DNA from: Amborella trichopoda
Taxonomy: Eukaryota > Streptophyta > Magnoliopsida > Amborellales > Amborellaceae
Length of the DNA stretch: 64,000 nt
Direction: 5' to 3'
NCBI RefSeq assembly: GCF_000471905.2
Contig: NW_006499603.1
Span: 4,340,673-4,404,672 of the forward strand
Position 1 is the first letter of the stretch; every line of letters starts with the position of its first letter. This document shows positions 23,501-34,728 of the stretch, piece by piece. The position numbers and the translations under genes were made by a program. The notes beneath the pieces were generated by a model. The model saw nothing but the letters and a program-made list of their open reading frames with translations. It had not been told where the DNA came from and searched no databases.

Positions 23501-24093
23501 TGGACATGTTTAGTTTGGGCTTGCAGAGACTAAAGGGTCTTCCTCTTACTGAACTTAACAATGCAATCCAGCAGTTAAGGCAGATCACTCTTGCAAGGGG
23601 CGTACCAGCGGTCCTCCATTATTTTGATGATGTCGTAAACGAGCTAGAAGGGTGGAGAATAAGGGCCTTACATGAAGAAGAAACTGTGCTGCGGCTGGAG
23701 AGCTCGCACTTGCCTCCTTTGGAGTCTTCATTCATGCACCACCGTGAACTGGTCGAAGCTCATTTGCAGCAAAAGGATGTTGCAGTTTCCTAGAGATCCG
23801 ACCTTATTGAGGAGGTCATCGCCTGCCACTACAAGGTGATGACCCTGATGGCGAAGATATTACAGCTGATGCAGAAGCTTGACAAGTTGGAGAAGGAGAC
23901 TGCGGCTTGGGAAGTAGAGGACCAGGTTCTTACCGATAATATCTTAGCCCTCGAGTACTCCTTAGAAGAAGGGACCGTCTTGATGGAGCAAGAGGCGGAG
24001 CTGGTGGTAGAGTTGAAGGAACGCATCCAGCATGCTAAGACATCAGCTGCAACATACAGGGAAAAGATCAATGAAGTGATTGATCGATTTTGA
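20529..24093 (+). pseudogene. Antisense gene of element E: plant mobile domain protein with acidic and coiled-coil regions (broken)
   Basis: The frame opens at 20529; the first in-frame ATG with good context is 20700 (accATGGgc). The PMD domain shows KVLLETW (about 20904), a GMSLLDLYFIGGIPL segment and the block MYDEFVPP (about 21020). A WVAFFYGD phrase follows, and after a frameshift near 21400-21440, CNIYYDLG and FPIHYVYGWLVAYFP (about 21545). These are the conserved blocks of retroelement PMD proteins (aminotransferase-like, MAIN/MAIL1 relatives). A TAG at about 21919 and another frameshift follow. From 22342 one frame runs to 24093 with a TGA (22555) and TAG (23791): EGRPVQDL, a basic KKRK patch, an acidic Ser/Glu-rich region of about 300 residues, and a coiled coil (23836-24093). 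Host MAIN/MAIL1 proteins act in nuclear silencing; the function of the retroelement forms is unknown. Confidence 0.75.
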
Positions 24094-24237
24094 CTAGTGC
24101 CTTTTTTCTCATTTTCTTTATATTTCTTCCATCATAAAGAAGAGAACGATTGTAAAGCCCCCTTGATTTATGAATGAAATAACTCTTTTCTCTTTCTGTG
24201 TGAGACATGTTTTTTAATTCCTCCTTCTCTTTTTGTT
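24094..24237. other. Convergent spacer between the PMD gene and sense gag-protease frame
   Basis: The two opposite reading frames end 144 bp apart, tail to tail. The spacer is T-rich on the + strand and holds tgaatgaaataa near 24170, a possible polyadenylation signal for the PMD transcript. Element D has an equivalent spacer of about 170 bp (55304-55474). Confidence 0.6.
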
Positions 24238-26767
24238 TCATTGTTTCTGCCCTTTCACATTTTGAGACAAAAAAGAATAGCCCACTCCTTGCTTTATCTT
24301 ATGATAGCTTGCTGTGGCTTCAACGACCTCGAATGGGGTAGTAGTTACTTCCTCACCCCCTAGTGTTTGATTAGACAAGGGCTCAAAATCCATGGTTCTC
24401 ATGATTTGGTGAGCCTGTGCACTGTAAATACTCCGGTCTGAGGGAGCATTGGCTTCTATTTGAGGCGCATTGCTCTTGATCTTATCATAGGTCTTAGTCT
24501 CAGAGACAAACTCCTTTAAGTACTTTGAAGGGACGCGCATAACCTTTAATTGATTCTGGAGGCTGCGAAACTCATTTCTCAGCTCTGCCATGCGGTCTTG
24601 TTCTTGAGGACCAGAGGGTTCACCTTTGTCTCCCTGTCCTTCTTTGATAGCACTTAAGAAGAGTAAGACCTTCTTTTGGCTGCTGATGATCTCCTTGTTC
24701 AAGGAGGCTGGTATTTGGAGTACCTTCCTTGGTGGTTGGTATGCCAGTTCTGCTTCTAAGAGAGCAATGGGGACATGCAAGACTTTTTGCTGGTCCGGTA
24801 TATAGGTGACCCTCGGTGCTGGAAGGTCTATCTCTAGGGCTTCCTCAGCCTTAGAGGAGGCTTCTGGATCACCATTTTGTCCTGACGGATTAAAAGTGGA
24901 GGTAGAGGGGGAAACTTCATCTTCGAGGGATGACATCATGACCTCAGAGAGGTGGCAAGGTATACTTGGGAAAATGGGAGTCAAGGGGAGGATCTTGCCT
25001 TGTCTTTCCTCCTATTTGAACATGTTTGTAATCATTCGCCCAAGGTCTTCAACATCATCATGAGACGAGGGTCTAGTCTCTCTCACGGGCTTCCAATCAT
25101 CATCCTTTGGCTTTTCTGGTGTTGGAAGATCTGTGAAATAGTACTTAGCGTCAGCATAATGAGTTCTTGGTACAGGGAACGGTCTCTTATTAGCATAGAT
25201 TGTGTGTTGTCTCCCATCTCGATTGTACTTGATGCACTGATGGAATGTGGAAGGAATGACACCCTGATCGTGGAGCCAAGAGTGGCCAAGCAGAATGCCG
25301 TAAGAGGTATCAATGTCGATTACATGGAATTGAGCATAATTGTTTAGGTCACTGATCTTGAGGCAAAGGCGCACCATGCCAGCTGGCTTCTCTCCTGGCT
25401 GATTGAACCCTTGCACAGTAATGTGGGTAATAGTGAGGTCCTCAGATCCTAATCCCAATCGAGTGAGGATCCTTCTTGGGATCAGGTTGACTGCTGTTCC
25501 TCCATCCAACATAATCCGGTTGATAGGGCAGGCTTGTAGTTCACCAGTCATGAAGAGGGGGCAATTATGAAACTTGCCTCCCATCTGAAGGTCATCTTAG
25601 AAAAGGTGATCGCTAAGCACCCACTCAGGATAACTGAGTCCACCTCAATAGGCTCCACTTCAGTCTCGTACACCTCTGGGTTAGAAAGGGCTTGAACCAA
25701 GGCCATATGGTAGTCTCTGGACAACCAAAGGGCATCATAGATACTTAAAAGGGCTGGAAGCTTTTTCAGATGCCCAACTATGTCGTATTTCACCATATCC
25801 TTATGAGCCTCTTGCACACCTGATCCTGTCACTGGTTAAAGTGGTACGGTAGGTTTAGGACCAGGTTGAGTTTTGGTTTGTGATACTGGCTGACTTTGCT
25901 TTTCGATCCGATCTTGGCTGATGGGGAAGTAATAGTTGTATTAGGGATGTGGAGGTTTTAGATTGAAGTTTAGGGAAAAGTGAAGGATCATGAGACTTGA
26001 GGACCTTGAGCTTCTGAGGTGTGAGCTATAGCTTCTTCCCTAATCTTAGGCTCATTTTTCCCGTGCTGGATGGTACTTTCTAGATCTAAACCATATGGGA
26101 GGCCTCCTTGGAATAGGAGCTTGAAGATGGCTCAGATTTGGCTTGGGCAGCCAGGGCATCGGTGATAGTCAAGAATCCTGCCGCCTGGGCCAGCATCTTT
26201 CTTAGGCAATTATACTGCGCCCTATTGATGTTGGTTCCTTTGAGCTCTTTGTTTAGAGCATCGAAGTATGGGCACTGCCTACATCTGTGAAAGAGATAGA
26301 AGAAGAGGGAGGAGAAGAAGAAGAAACATAGTTAGAGTGTTCTGGGATGCTTTTTACGTCATCACCAGAATTGGACTTGTGCAGGGGGTATTTTAGGTCT
26401 TGCCCTGGCTCTGACCGTTGGGAGGTGCTTTTAACATCGTCACCCGTATTGGACGAGTCCCGAGCAGTTGATGACTCAGAGACGTCCACCTGATTGGATG
26501 AAGGGATAAGGCGAGTTGCGCTTATGATGAAGTTCTGTAAGGTAGATAATGGAGGAGGGGCATGAGGAATTCTTCCTCTACTGGTGGTTGAGGAATATGA
26601 TTCCTTTGGCGAGTTGACTTGGGTAATCGTCTCCTTTTGGGTCCCTTCCAAGGTGTTTGGTCCGTCCTATCGTGCTAATGAGTAGACCAAGCTTAGCGGA
26701 CTGCCTCACGCTTTAGAGACTTGAGCCTACTTTGCTCATGGTAGACTTCCCCTTTACGATGAAAATC
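24238..26767 (-). pseudogene. Sense gag C-terminus, protease and linker of element E
   Basis: Reading leftward: the Ser-rich gag tail with GDDVKS repeats (26651-26253), an AQAAGF segment near 26190, then a linker and the frame 25832-25548 (DIVGHLKKLPALLSIYDAL). It shifts to 25584-25012, a retropepsin-like aspartic protease with active site L-D-G-G-T-A (about 25505), a GFNQPGEKPAG segment and the flap-side ILLGHSWLH. A last frame, 24984-24238, contains QKVLHVPIALLEAEL, AHQIMRTM and ends with a GVGY segment resembling the G-patch-like linker before RT in Tat elements. RT itself is absent. The acid pair DGG is a normal variant of the retropepsin D-T/S-G. Its D counterpart is 55475-57000. Confidence 0.75.
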
Positions 26768-26797
26768 TGATAGATCTTCCGATGAAGATCTCTCGAA

Positions 26798-27066
26798 NNN
26801 NNNNNNNNNNNNNNNNNNNNNNNNNNNNNNNNNNNNNNNNNNNNNNNNNNNNNNNNNNNNNNNNNNNNNNNNNNNNNNNNNNNNNNNNNNNNNNNNNNNN
26901 NNNNNNNNNNNNNNNNNNNNNNNNNNNNNNNNNNNNNNNNNNNNNNNNNNNNNNNNNNNNNNNNNNNNNNNNNNNNNNNNNNNNNNNNNNNNNNNNNNNN
27001 NNNNNNNNNNNNNNNNNNNNNNNNNNNNNNNNNNNNNNNNNNNNNNNNNNNNNNNNNNNNNNNNNN
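26798..27066. other. Assembly gap (269 N)
   Basis: Unsequenced bases. The left side is element E gag (-). The right side, 27067-27093, is a short flank of element G's insertion site. Frames called across it are meaningless. Confidence 1.
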
Positions 27067-27088
27067 CTGATCGAATTCAATTCTGAGG

Positions 27089-27093
27089 CTAGA
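27089..27093. repeat. Target-site duplication of element G, left copy (ctaga)
   Basis: ctaga directly left of the LTR at 27094; an identical ctaga follows the other LTR at 37796-37800. Confidence 0.9.
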
Positions 27094-30000
27094 TGTCACG
27101 ACCCCGCCCCCGACCATCGGACCTTTTGCGACGACGGACGATCGAGTGTGGGTTCGTGATCCAATGTAACATTTGTCTCTCAGGTAGGAGTGGACTCAAC
27201 ACCTTTATGTTCAATAATCGAGCAAACCATGGAAAAGAACTGGAACAAAAACCCAACTAGCAGAAGAGTAAGGAAAACCTCCACACACCAAAATTCATCA
27301 TATAAAAGTCTTCTAAAATATTACATTCAATTCGAGGCACCTAGTCCAATATTACACATATCCACCAAGAACAAAACAAAACCAGGGCCAAACAGCCCAG
27401 ACATAAATAAGGTCTAAGCACCTTCTTCAAGAACACTTGCTTCGTCTTTCAACCCTGCACTTATCGCTATTAATCTACAAGGAGAGGAGAAATAATGGGA
27501 TGAGCTACACAACCCAATAAGCAGGTCTAATGTCATCCATCTGTGGTGGTTCTATCCATGTGTGAAAACAGTATAGTTCATCAATATAAAGTCATAGTTT
27601 CGCATATATGCATATCAGGTCAAGGCAGCGAATATGAACATTTCATTTAAACGACAGTTAACTTTGAATCAGTGTGATCATAAGCAACCGGTCAGTGAAA
27701 TCAGCAAATCATCCAATTATTGTAATACTAAACATTACTTATACAGAAAATCAATTCTTATCAACTCACTCCCTAAATCACTTATTTCCACAGTAGAGAC
27801 CCTATCCATCAGGATAAGCCAATCTCATTGCTTAAGACCTCTACCATCATACAAGAGGGAGGGTAATGACAAGTGGGTTAATCCACTTCGTAATGCCATC
27901 AACACACACACACAGTCCCCAACGTGCATTGGGGGTTCGAAAGGCAGTTACCTTGAAAGGCATCGATCATTTAATTTCATAAATCTAGGGTACAACCCTC
28001 TATCCTCTCCGTTAACGTGTTCATATCATTATGCAAGTTAAGGGATATGCCGACATCTCTTTCCTTACAACCGATGAGTGTCACATCACATAACAGGCAA
28101 TATCATAGTAGTATCCACTACCGGTGACTGTCCCATTGCATAGTGGTCAATATCAATGTAAGAATTAGTCACTAATCAAAGTATCGCAACAATATCCACT
28201 ACCGGTGAGTGTCCCACAGCGTAGCGGCCAATTCATTACAGTTTCATAACAATATTCACTACCGATGAGTGTCCCACCGCGTACTGGCCAATACAATGCC
28301 TCATATTGGATGAATCACATTTGCATAAATCAATGTCTCATACAGATGAATCATATTTCATCATAACATCATAACATCATAGCATTAAGTAAAGGCATGC
28401 CTTTCATAATCTTTCACAGGGCATTTACACATAAGCCCTCTCAGTAGCATTTGACATTCATTATGAATTCATTTCATCACTATCGCACTAGTGGCCCCAC
28501 TTTCTCACAAAGTGCAGTTTAAATGGAATCATTCACATATCTTTATGGAATTCTCATGGAATTTATCATATGCATTTACATTTATCATATATCAAGATAA
28601 CTTAGCACCGCATGGTCGTAAAGTGATGCAGTGACAAGTTACAGTAACATGCCCCTCTGGCGAGGGCATAGCTCCTGATTTAGAGGGAGTTTCAGAATAC
28701 CTTAACATGAAACTTTGAGCTAATCCACAGAACTTTACAAAGATAGTAATTTGAAAGAAATTTGGGGGCCATTTGATGGGTCAATAGCTCAGTACAAGGC
28801 GAGCATTAGTTGTTGGAAATCTTCCCTACAACAGTGCACAACAACATACTCACACATTTCAAGTCATAATTCAAAATCCGTGGGAAATTTCAAAAGCCTC
28901 AAAACATGTAACTTGTAGTACATTCATAAATATTTCTAATGGTGGAATTTTTATGGTTTTTGGACACATTTTGCTTGTTCAAAAGCATTGCTCAAGGAGG
29001 GCCACAGCTTTTGGAATTAGCAGCGACTGTGAGAAGTGTCATGCCTCGACATTTTAGACCATATCTTTTCTTCCAAGAAAAATGTCATCATTACATAAAA
29101 AGTAGAATTAAAATAGACATACATGCCTTTCATTCAAGACAGGTTTGGTTCCATTTGGATGCCATTTGGCCATCAAACACATTGATGTAAAAATTGTCAC
29201 AGTTCTAGAAATTTATATGCTCAACTAAACATGTTTTTAAAGAACACTTAATATTTCCTAGCCAAGCTACACTTTGGTCTTGGAACCTCGTTCATGATAA
29301 GGAGTCTCATAGTGAGCAATTTCACGAGTGTCCATAAATCAAAAGATCATATATTTGGTAAAAACAGTCATGGCATTGAGAAGCACAAAAATTGAAATTT
29401 CAACCTCATGTTAACCTATTCATTCTTCACATTTTCATTCTATCATCACCCATTCTAAATATTTTTTCTTTACATAAACTATGGATTCATAGAAACTAAA
29501 CCCACTTACGTTGACTTCTCACGGTATCTCAAATCATCACTCACAGCCTCTACAGGCTTTCCTTAAGCTCCACCAGTGGGCTATCTTCATGGGACAACAA
29601 GGAACTCCTTAGGGGGAGAGAGGGAGTAGAATGAAGAAAATTGGTTGTCAAAGGGCTTAAGTGCTCACTGTTGGTGGGATTCACTATAGTTGACGCAATC
29701 ACTCATTCCTCTGACATGTACGGAGCAACGCTGACATGTACGTAGGTTGTATGTTTGACCAAGACACTGCTGGTGCTGCTCTTGTCACAGCCGAGGCTAG
29801 GCCTTGCATTCACATATGGCGATGGGTTTTCTTACATAGCCGGCTCTTTGTCTTCTTTTTACATAGCCGGTGCTGCATTTTCCTCTTAATAAACCGGCAT
29901 TACGTTTCCTCTTACTCAACCGACGTTGCATTTTCTTCTTACCCAGCCGGTGCTACGCTTTCTTCCTACCCAGCCGGCGCTACATTTTCTCTTACTCAGT

Positions 30001-30141
30001 CGGTGCTACATTTTTCCTCTTACTTAGCCAGCGCTGCATTTTGCTCTTACTCAGCCGGTGTTGCGCTTCCGTTTTTCTCGACTTCCTTCTTTCTCTCCAC
30101 TACCACGAGTGGTCTGGTTTAATTGACTTGTGGCCCTTACA
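27094..30141 (-). repeat. 3' LTR of element G
   Basis: On the - strand it starts tgtaagggccac and ends gtcgtgaca. It matches 34729-37795 along its length. It contains a 27-bp array near its sense start (29838-30080) and four irregular units with accggtgagtgtccc at 28071, 28121, 28202 and 28262. The open frames inside it are not conserved as proteins. Confidence 0.9.
29838..30080 (-). repeat. 27-bp array in U3 of element G
   Basis: Nine units with the core agccggtgctacattttc; starts at about 29838, 29865, 29892, 29918, 29945, 29972, 29998, 30026 and 30053. The array is just inside the LTR start, where enhancer elements of U3 would lie. The other LTR has it at about 37495-37720. Confidence 0.85.
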
Positions 30142-30155
30142 TCATCCCCCCTTAA
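30142..30155 (-). promoter_or_regulatory. Polypurine tract of element G
   Basis: In sense, ttaaggggggatga lies immediately before the LTR start tgtaagg. This is where plus-strand DNA synthesis would be primed. Confidence 0.8.
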
Positions 30156-30189
30156 AAAGAATTTTGTCGTCAAAATCGTATCAACATTA

Positions 30190-31383
30190 ACTAAAAAGGT
30201 GGGGGTATTTCTCTCTAATCTCATCCTCCTGTTCCTAAGTCAATTCTTCCCTTGAATGAAACTTCCATTGTACCCGGACCAGAGGAATTTCTTTATTGTG
30301 TAACACTTGTACTCTCCTATCTAATATCCCAATTGGTCATTCAACATAGGTCAAATCTTCCCAATTGGTCGTTTAACATAGGTCAAATCTTCCCTGAGCA
30401 GGATTGGTTCATACTCCAAGACATGGGATGGGTCAGGTCGATATTTCCTTAGCAGTGATATATGGAAGACATCGTTGATGATGGCAAGTTGAGGTGGCAG
30501 AGCAAGTCAGTAAACCACGCTTCCAATTCTTTCCACGACTTCAAAAGGCCCAATGAATCGTGGGCTCAATTTCCCCTTTTTCCCGAATCTTGTAACACCC
30601 TTGGTTGGTGATATTTTTAGGAAGACTTGATCCCCCATTTCAAGCTGGAGGTTTCTCCGACGATTATCGACGTAGCTCTTTTGCCGACTTTGGGCTGTCT
30701 TGAGCTGTTCTCTAATTAAGGCAATCTTCTCGGAAGTCATTTGAACTATTTCGGGCCCTAATATTCTTGTTTCACCCACCTCATCCCAACAGATGAGTGA
30801 TCTACACTTTCTTCCATATAGGGCCTCATAAGGTGCCATCTGAATACTGGCTTGGAAACTGTTGTTGTAGGCAAATTCTATCAGAGGTAGATGGTCTTCT
30901 TAGCTCCCCTTAAAGTCATTGACACATGCCCTCAACATGTCCTTCAAGGTCTAAATGGTTCTCTCTGACTGTCCATCTGTTTGGGGGTGGAAGGCGGTGC
31001 TAAAAAACGTCTGGTTCCCAAAGCTGACTGCAGACTTGCCCAAAATATGGAGGTGAATCTAGTGTCCTTGTCTGACACAATGATGATGGGAACTCCATGA
31101 AATCTCACAATTTCCCTTATGTACAATTGGGCTAGCTTGTCTAGAGCATAGGTCATGCGAACTGGTAAGAAGTGAACAGCTTTGGTTAATCGGTCCACCA
31201 CGACCCAGATACTATCATGCCCTGCACTTGATCTCGGTAATCCAAAAACAAAGTCCATTGTGATGTGTTCCCATTTTCACTCTGGTATGGGCAGGGGCAG
31301 TAGCAGTCGAACAGGTTTATGATGCTCTGCTTTCACTTGCTGGCACGTCAAACACTTAGCAACAAATTGTGCTACATCTCGCT
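30190..31383 (-). pseudogene. Integrase with chromodomain, element G (broken)
   Basis: The core reads MDFVFGLPRS (about 31258), with catalytic Asp in WVVVDRLTKAVHFLP and the second in SDKDTRF (about 31075). A frameshift follows near 31000, then an HPQTDGQSE-type segment in another frame with the catalytic Glu. The C-terminal part (30839-30507) begins MAPYEALYGRKCRS and includes GKKGKLSPRFIGPFEV, the usual GPF/Y module of chromoviruses. After a stop it continues to a chromodomain end, VQWKFHSREE then EKYPHLF (about 30190-30270), with a Trp codon changed to TAG. The chromodomain directs insertion into marked chromatin in active relatives. Confidence 0.85.
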
Positions 31384-32142
31384 TCATGTTGTTCCACCAG
31401 AAGGTCTTTTCAAATCCTGATACATCTTTGTACGACCTGGATATATCGTGAAACGGGAGTGGTGTGCTTCCTCTATGACAACCCTTTTTACTTTCTCGTT
31501 AGTGGAAACACACACTCGGCCTTTAAACCTTAATAAGTCATCACTACTCATAGAGAAATCTCCTTTGCCTTCCATGTTTAGTTCTTCAAGGATTTTTATC
31601 AATTGGGGATCACCTTTTTGGGCCACTCGAATTTGTTGAAGGAGTTGGGGTTCCATCCTTAAACATGACAACATTCCTTTCTCCTCGCTGCGGGACTGAG
31701 ATGGGTGCCACTCCACCACATCCTCTAACAACTTCATTTCTTGAACCATTAAATATGCCACCGAGACCACAACTTTTTGACTTAAGGTGTCGACTACTAC
31801 ATTAGTCTTGCTCAGTTGGTAATTAATTGTACAATCATAATCATTCAATAAGTCCATCCATCTTCTTTGCCTCATATTAAACTCTTTCTGGGAAAATAGG
31901 TACTTGAGGCTCTTGTGGTCTGTGAACACCTTAAACTGAGCCCCATAGAGGTAGTGTCTCCATATTTTTAATGCAAACACTATTTTCATGAGCTCTAAGT
32001 TGTGAGTGGGATAGTTCTGTTCATGCGGCTTTAGCTGTTTGGAGGCGTAAGCAATAACTTTACCTCTATGCATAAGTACACATCTGAGCCCTTTATGGGA
32101 TGCATCAGTATAAACCACAAAGTCTTCATTTCCTTTGGGCAA
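31384..32142 (-). pseudogene. RNase H and integrase zinc domain, element G
   Basis: An open frame of about 252 codons. RNase H acidic residues are visible in YTDAS (start), [17 protein letters not shown] and VVVDTLS; these four are intact. An HH pair at EEAHHSRF begins the integrase zinc domain; the paired cysteines (C-L-T-C) lie past a frameshift near 31390. It is the least damaged part of the element. Confidence 0.85.
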
Positions 32143-32181
32143 GGCTAATATTGGGGCTGTGACTAGTCTCTTCTTAAATTC

Positions 32182-32949
32182 CTAGAAATACTGCTCACAC
32201 TCCTCTGACCATACAAATTTTGCATTCTTCTGAGTCAGTCGAGTCAAGGGAAGCGTTATCTTTGAGAATCCTTCTACAAAGTGCCTATAGTACCCTGTCA
32301 ACCCCAAGAAGCTACAAACCTCGGTCACATTTTTTGGCCTTTCCCACTTAAGTACAACTTCGATCTTAGAGGGGTCGACCGTGATTCCATCCTTAGAAAT
32401 AATGTGCCCAAGGAAGGCCGCACTGGGGAGCCAAAACTCGCTCTTGCTCAACTTAGCTTATAATCTTTTTGACTTCAAAGTTTGTAAGACCATTATTAGA
32501 TGTTGTTCATGCAATTCCAGACTCTTTGAATATACCAAGATATCATTGATGAAAACTACTACAAAGTCATCAAGGAAGGGTCTAAACACCCTATTCATCA
32601 AATCCATGAACACAGCGGGGGTGTTGGTTAACTCGAACAGTATCACAAGAAACTCATAGTGACCGTATCGAGTTCTGAAGGTGGTGTTTGGAATGTCTCC
32701 TTCCTTGACGTGTAATTAATGATAACCCAATCTGAGGTCAATCTTTGAAAACACTTGTGCCCCCTTGGAGCTGGTCAAAGAGGTCATCAATCTTAGGCAG
32801 AGGGTACTTATTTTTACTCGTCACCTAGTTCAACTGCCTATAGTCAATGCATAATCTTAAGGACCCATCCTTTTTCTTCACAAACAAGACCGGTGCACCC
32901 CAGGGCGACACACTGGGTCGAATGAATCTTTATCCAATAATTCATACAA
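32182..32949 (-). pseudogene. Reverse transcriptase, element G (active site altered)
   Basis: Palm and thumb segments are in three frames: FSKIDLRLGYH (about 32740), [13 protein letters not shown] then [10 protein letters not shown] (about 32545), and [11 protein letters not shown] to [12 protein letters not shown] (32430-32260). The usual VFIDDILVYS has its first catalytic Asp changed to Asn (FIND), which should abolish polymerisation even without the frameshifts and stops (for example near 32458). Confidence 0.85.
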
Positions 32950-33648
32950 CTACTCTTTTAACTCTTTCAATACCGCTGGAGCCATTCTATTTGGGGCTTT
33001 AGAAATGGGAGCAACGTCAGGTACTACTTCTATCTCAAATTCGATTTCTCTTTCTGGGGGTAGGGATGGCAACTCCTTTGAGAACACCTCAAGGTATTCT
33101 TTTACTACCGGTATCCCTTCCAACTGGGTCTGAACATCCTGATTCTTTACCACATAAGCCAAGTACCCTTCACACATTTTAGCCAGAAGGCAAGAGGCTC
33201 GGAGGGAAAAGATGAGGTGTAGTGGGGAATTGTCTCTAATGCCCTTGAAGTGTATTTCTGCTAGATCGAGGGATTTAAAGGTTATCGTCTTTTCATGGAA
33301 ATTGACGGTGGCATGACATGTAAAAAACCAATCCATGCCTAGAATCACATCAAAATCTTGAATGTCTAGATGGATTACGTCCACAGGTAAGTCGCACCCA
33401 TCAATCATGAGCTTACATTGTCTATATATTCTATCAATCTCTATAGAGCCTCTCATAGGCTTGACTACTACTAAAGTATAATTGAGACATCCAAGTGTGA
33501 CATTCATGTAACAAGCAAAATGGGGTGCAACAAATGAATGAGAGGATCCAAGGTCAATTAAGACTTTAGCATTAATATCATAAATTGAGATCATACCTTT
33601 GATCATCAAGTTGGATGCCTTAGCCTCTTGTTCAGTGAGTGCGAACAC
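32950..33648 (-). pseudogene. Protease, element G
   Basis: An open frame of about 232 codons. The active-site block reads LIDLGSSHSF (about 33560) where relatives have L-D-S-G; the Ser-to-Leu change beside the catalytic Asp probably impairs activity. The second half has VILGMDWF (about 33350), typical of this protease family, and the frame ends in the RT-proximal linker. Confidence 0.8.
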
Positions 33649-33659
33649 TAGTCCTTAGG

Positions 33660-34690
33660 TCTTCGGGCGATCCTCGGTCTTCATCAAGCAGTCCATCACC
33701 TAGTGGTCAGGCTTGCTGCATTTCATCCATACATTCTTCCTCCGAAAAGAATTCCGCGGCAGTGTGGTTGCTTCTCACACAATAAGTACAAATCGGGCAT
33801 CGGTCATTGTCCATTTTGTCTGAAAGATTCTTCGGAATTCTTGGGTTAGGTGAGTATGGCCTCCCTCTGGTATTTCTCCTCAAAGACTGTCAGGGTTTCT
33901 TCCCAAACTTTCCAAATGGCATAGCTTTCCTTTTACCTTCCTCCCTTAACCAATGATCCTCGCAATCTTTTTCCATCTTCAGAGCATGGTCTACCATCGG
34001 GGTGTACAACTTTATACTGGCCAACATTACCCTACTCCTGATATCTGGTCACAAGCCCCTTTCAAATTTGGCCGCCTTTCGCGCCTCAGTATTTATGATG
34101 TGGGGCGCATACCGAGAGAGCTCTGCAAATCAGGCGACGTATTTTTCAACAGTCATTCCCCCTCGCTGGAGTTCAATGAATTCCACTTCCTTCCATTCCT
34201 TGATTGAATCAAGGAAGTACTTCTCGTCAAATTTCGCCAAGAAGTTTTCCCAAGTGACCTCGGTCCCTGTCTCCCTCCAAGTCTGCTTCACTGAGTCCCA
34301 CCAGTATTTTGCTTCCCCTTCTAGCATAAAGGCCCCTAGCCTGACGTTTTGCTCACTGAGCAGTGTAACACCTCTAAGATTTTCTCTATCTGTTTCATCC
34401 ACCTCTCGGCCTTCTCCACTCTTCCATGCCCCAGAAAAGGTTTTCCTAAACCTCTCCATGACGCTACTGTCATTCTACTTGGGCATAGGGGTAGACTCGG
34501 TTGGCATCGATTCCTTCATCATTTGGGTCATAACCCCCAGAGTTTTGTAAAACTCGTTGAGTGCCTCAATATTTTCATACTGGAACTCGCATTGTGGTTA
34601 CGAGCTCTCGGCATCCTTAAACCAAGTCATAAGAACACCCAGTCTCTTGCCTACCCCAAAACTAATCTAAGGACTCTCTTAACCTTCTGA
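33660..34690 (-). pseudogene. gag, element G (broken)
   Basis: The capsid domain is mostly in one frame (34459-34130) with AKYWWDSVKQTW and FDEKYF, the usual retrotransposon gag block. Upstream and downstream pieces are in other frames. The zinc knuckle near 33770 is degenerate: C-P-I-C is present but the H and final C are displaced or lost. Confidence 0.8.
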
Positions 34691-34712
34691 GGCCAAGAAT
34701 CCACTCATGGCT

Positions 34713-34724
34713 GCTCTGACACCA
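34713..34724 (-). promoter_or_regulatory. Primer binding site of element G (tRNA-Met type)
   Basis: In sense tggtgtcagagc, four bases after the LTR end; one substitution from the initiator tRNA-Met site tggtatcagagc. Confidence 0.8.
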
Positions 34725-34728
34725 TATC

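Larger units (their letters stand above)
13251..26797 (-). mobile_element. Element E: Tat-type element with sense gag-protease and antisense PMD gene
   Basis: In sense (-) order: gag and protease (26767 down to 24238), a convergent spacer, the PMD gene on the + strand (24093 back to 20541), its leader, promoter and minisatellite upstream region (20500 back to 16152), and the 3' LTR (16151 down to 13251). RT, RNase H and integrase are absent. The 5' LTR and start of gag are not visible: they lie in or beyond the N gap at 26798. Its 3' end cuts element A's antisense gene, so it is younger than A. It is a non-autonomous derivative carrying an extra gene. Confidence 0.8.

Noticed and set aside
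26713-27159. Open frames spanning the N gap
   Set aside because: Artefacts of reading N as coding.
27634-28041. 135-codon open frame inside the element G LTR
   Set aside because: Lies wholly in LTR sequence; the matching position in the other LTR (35300-35677) does not keep the same frame.
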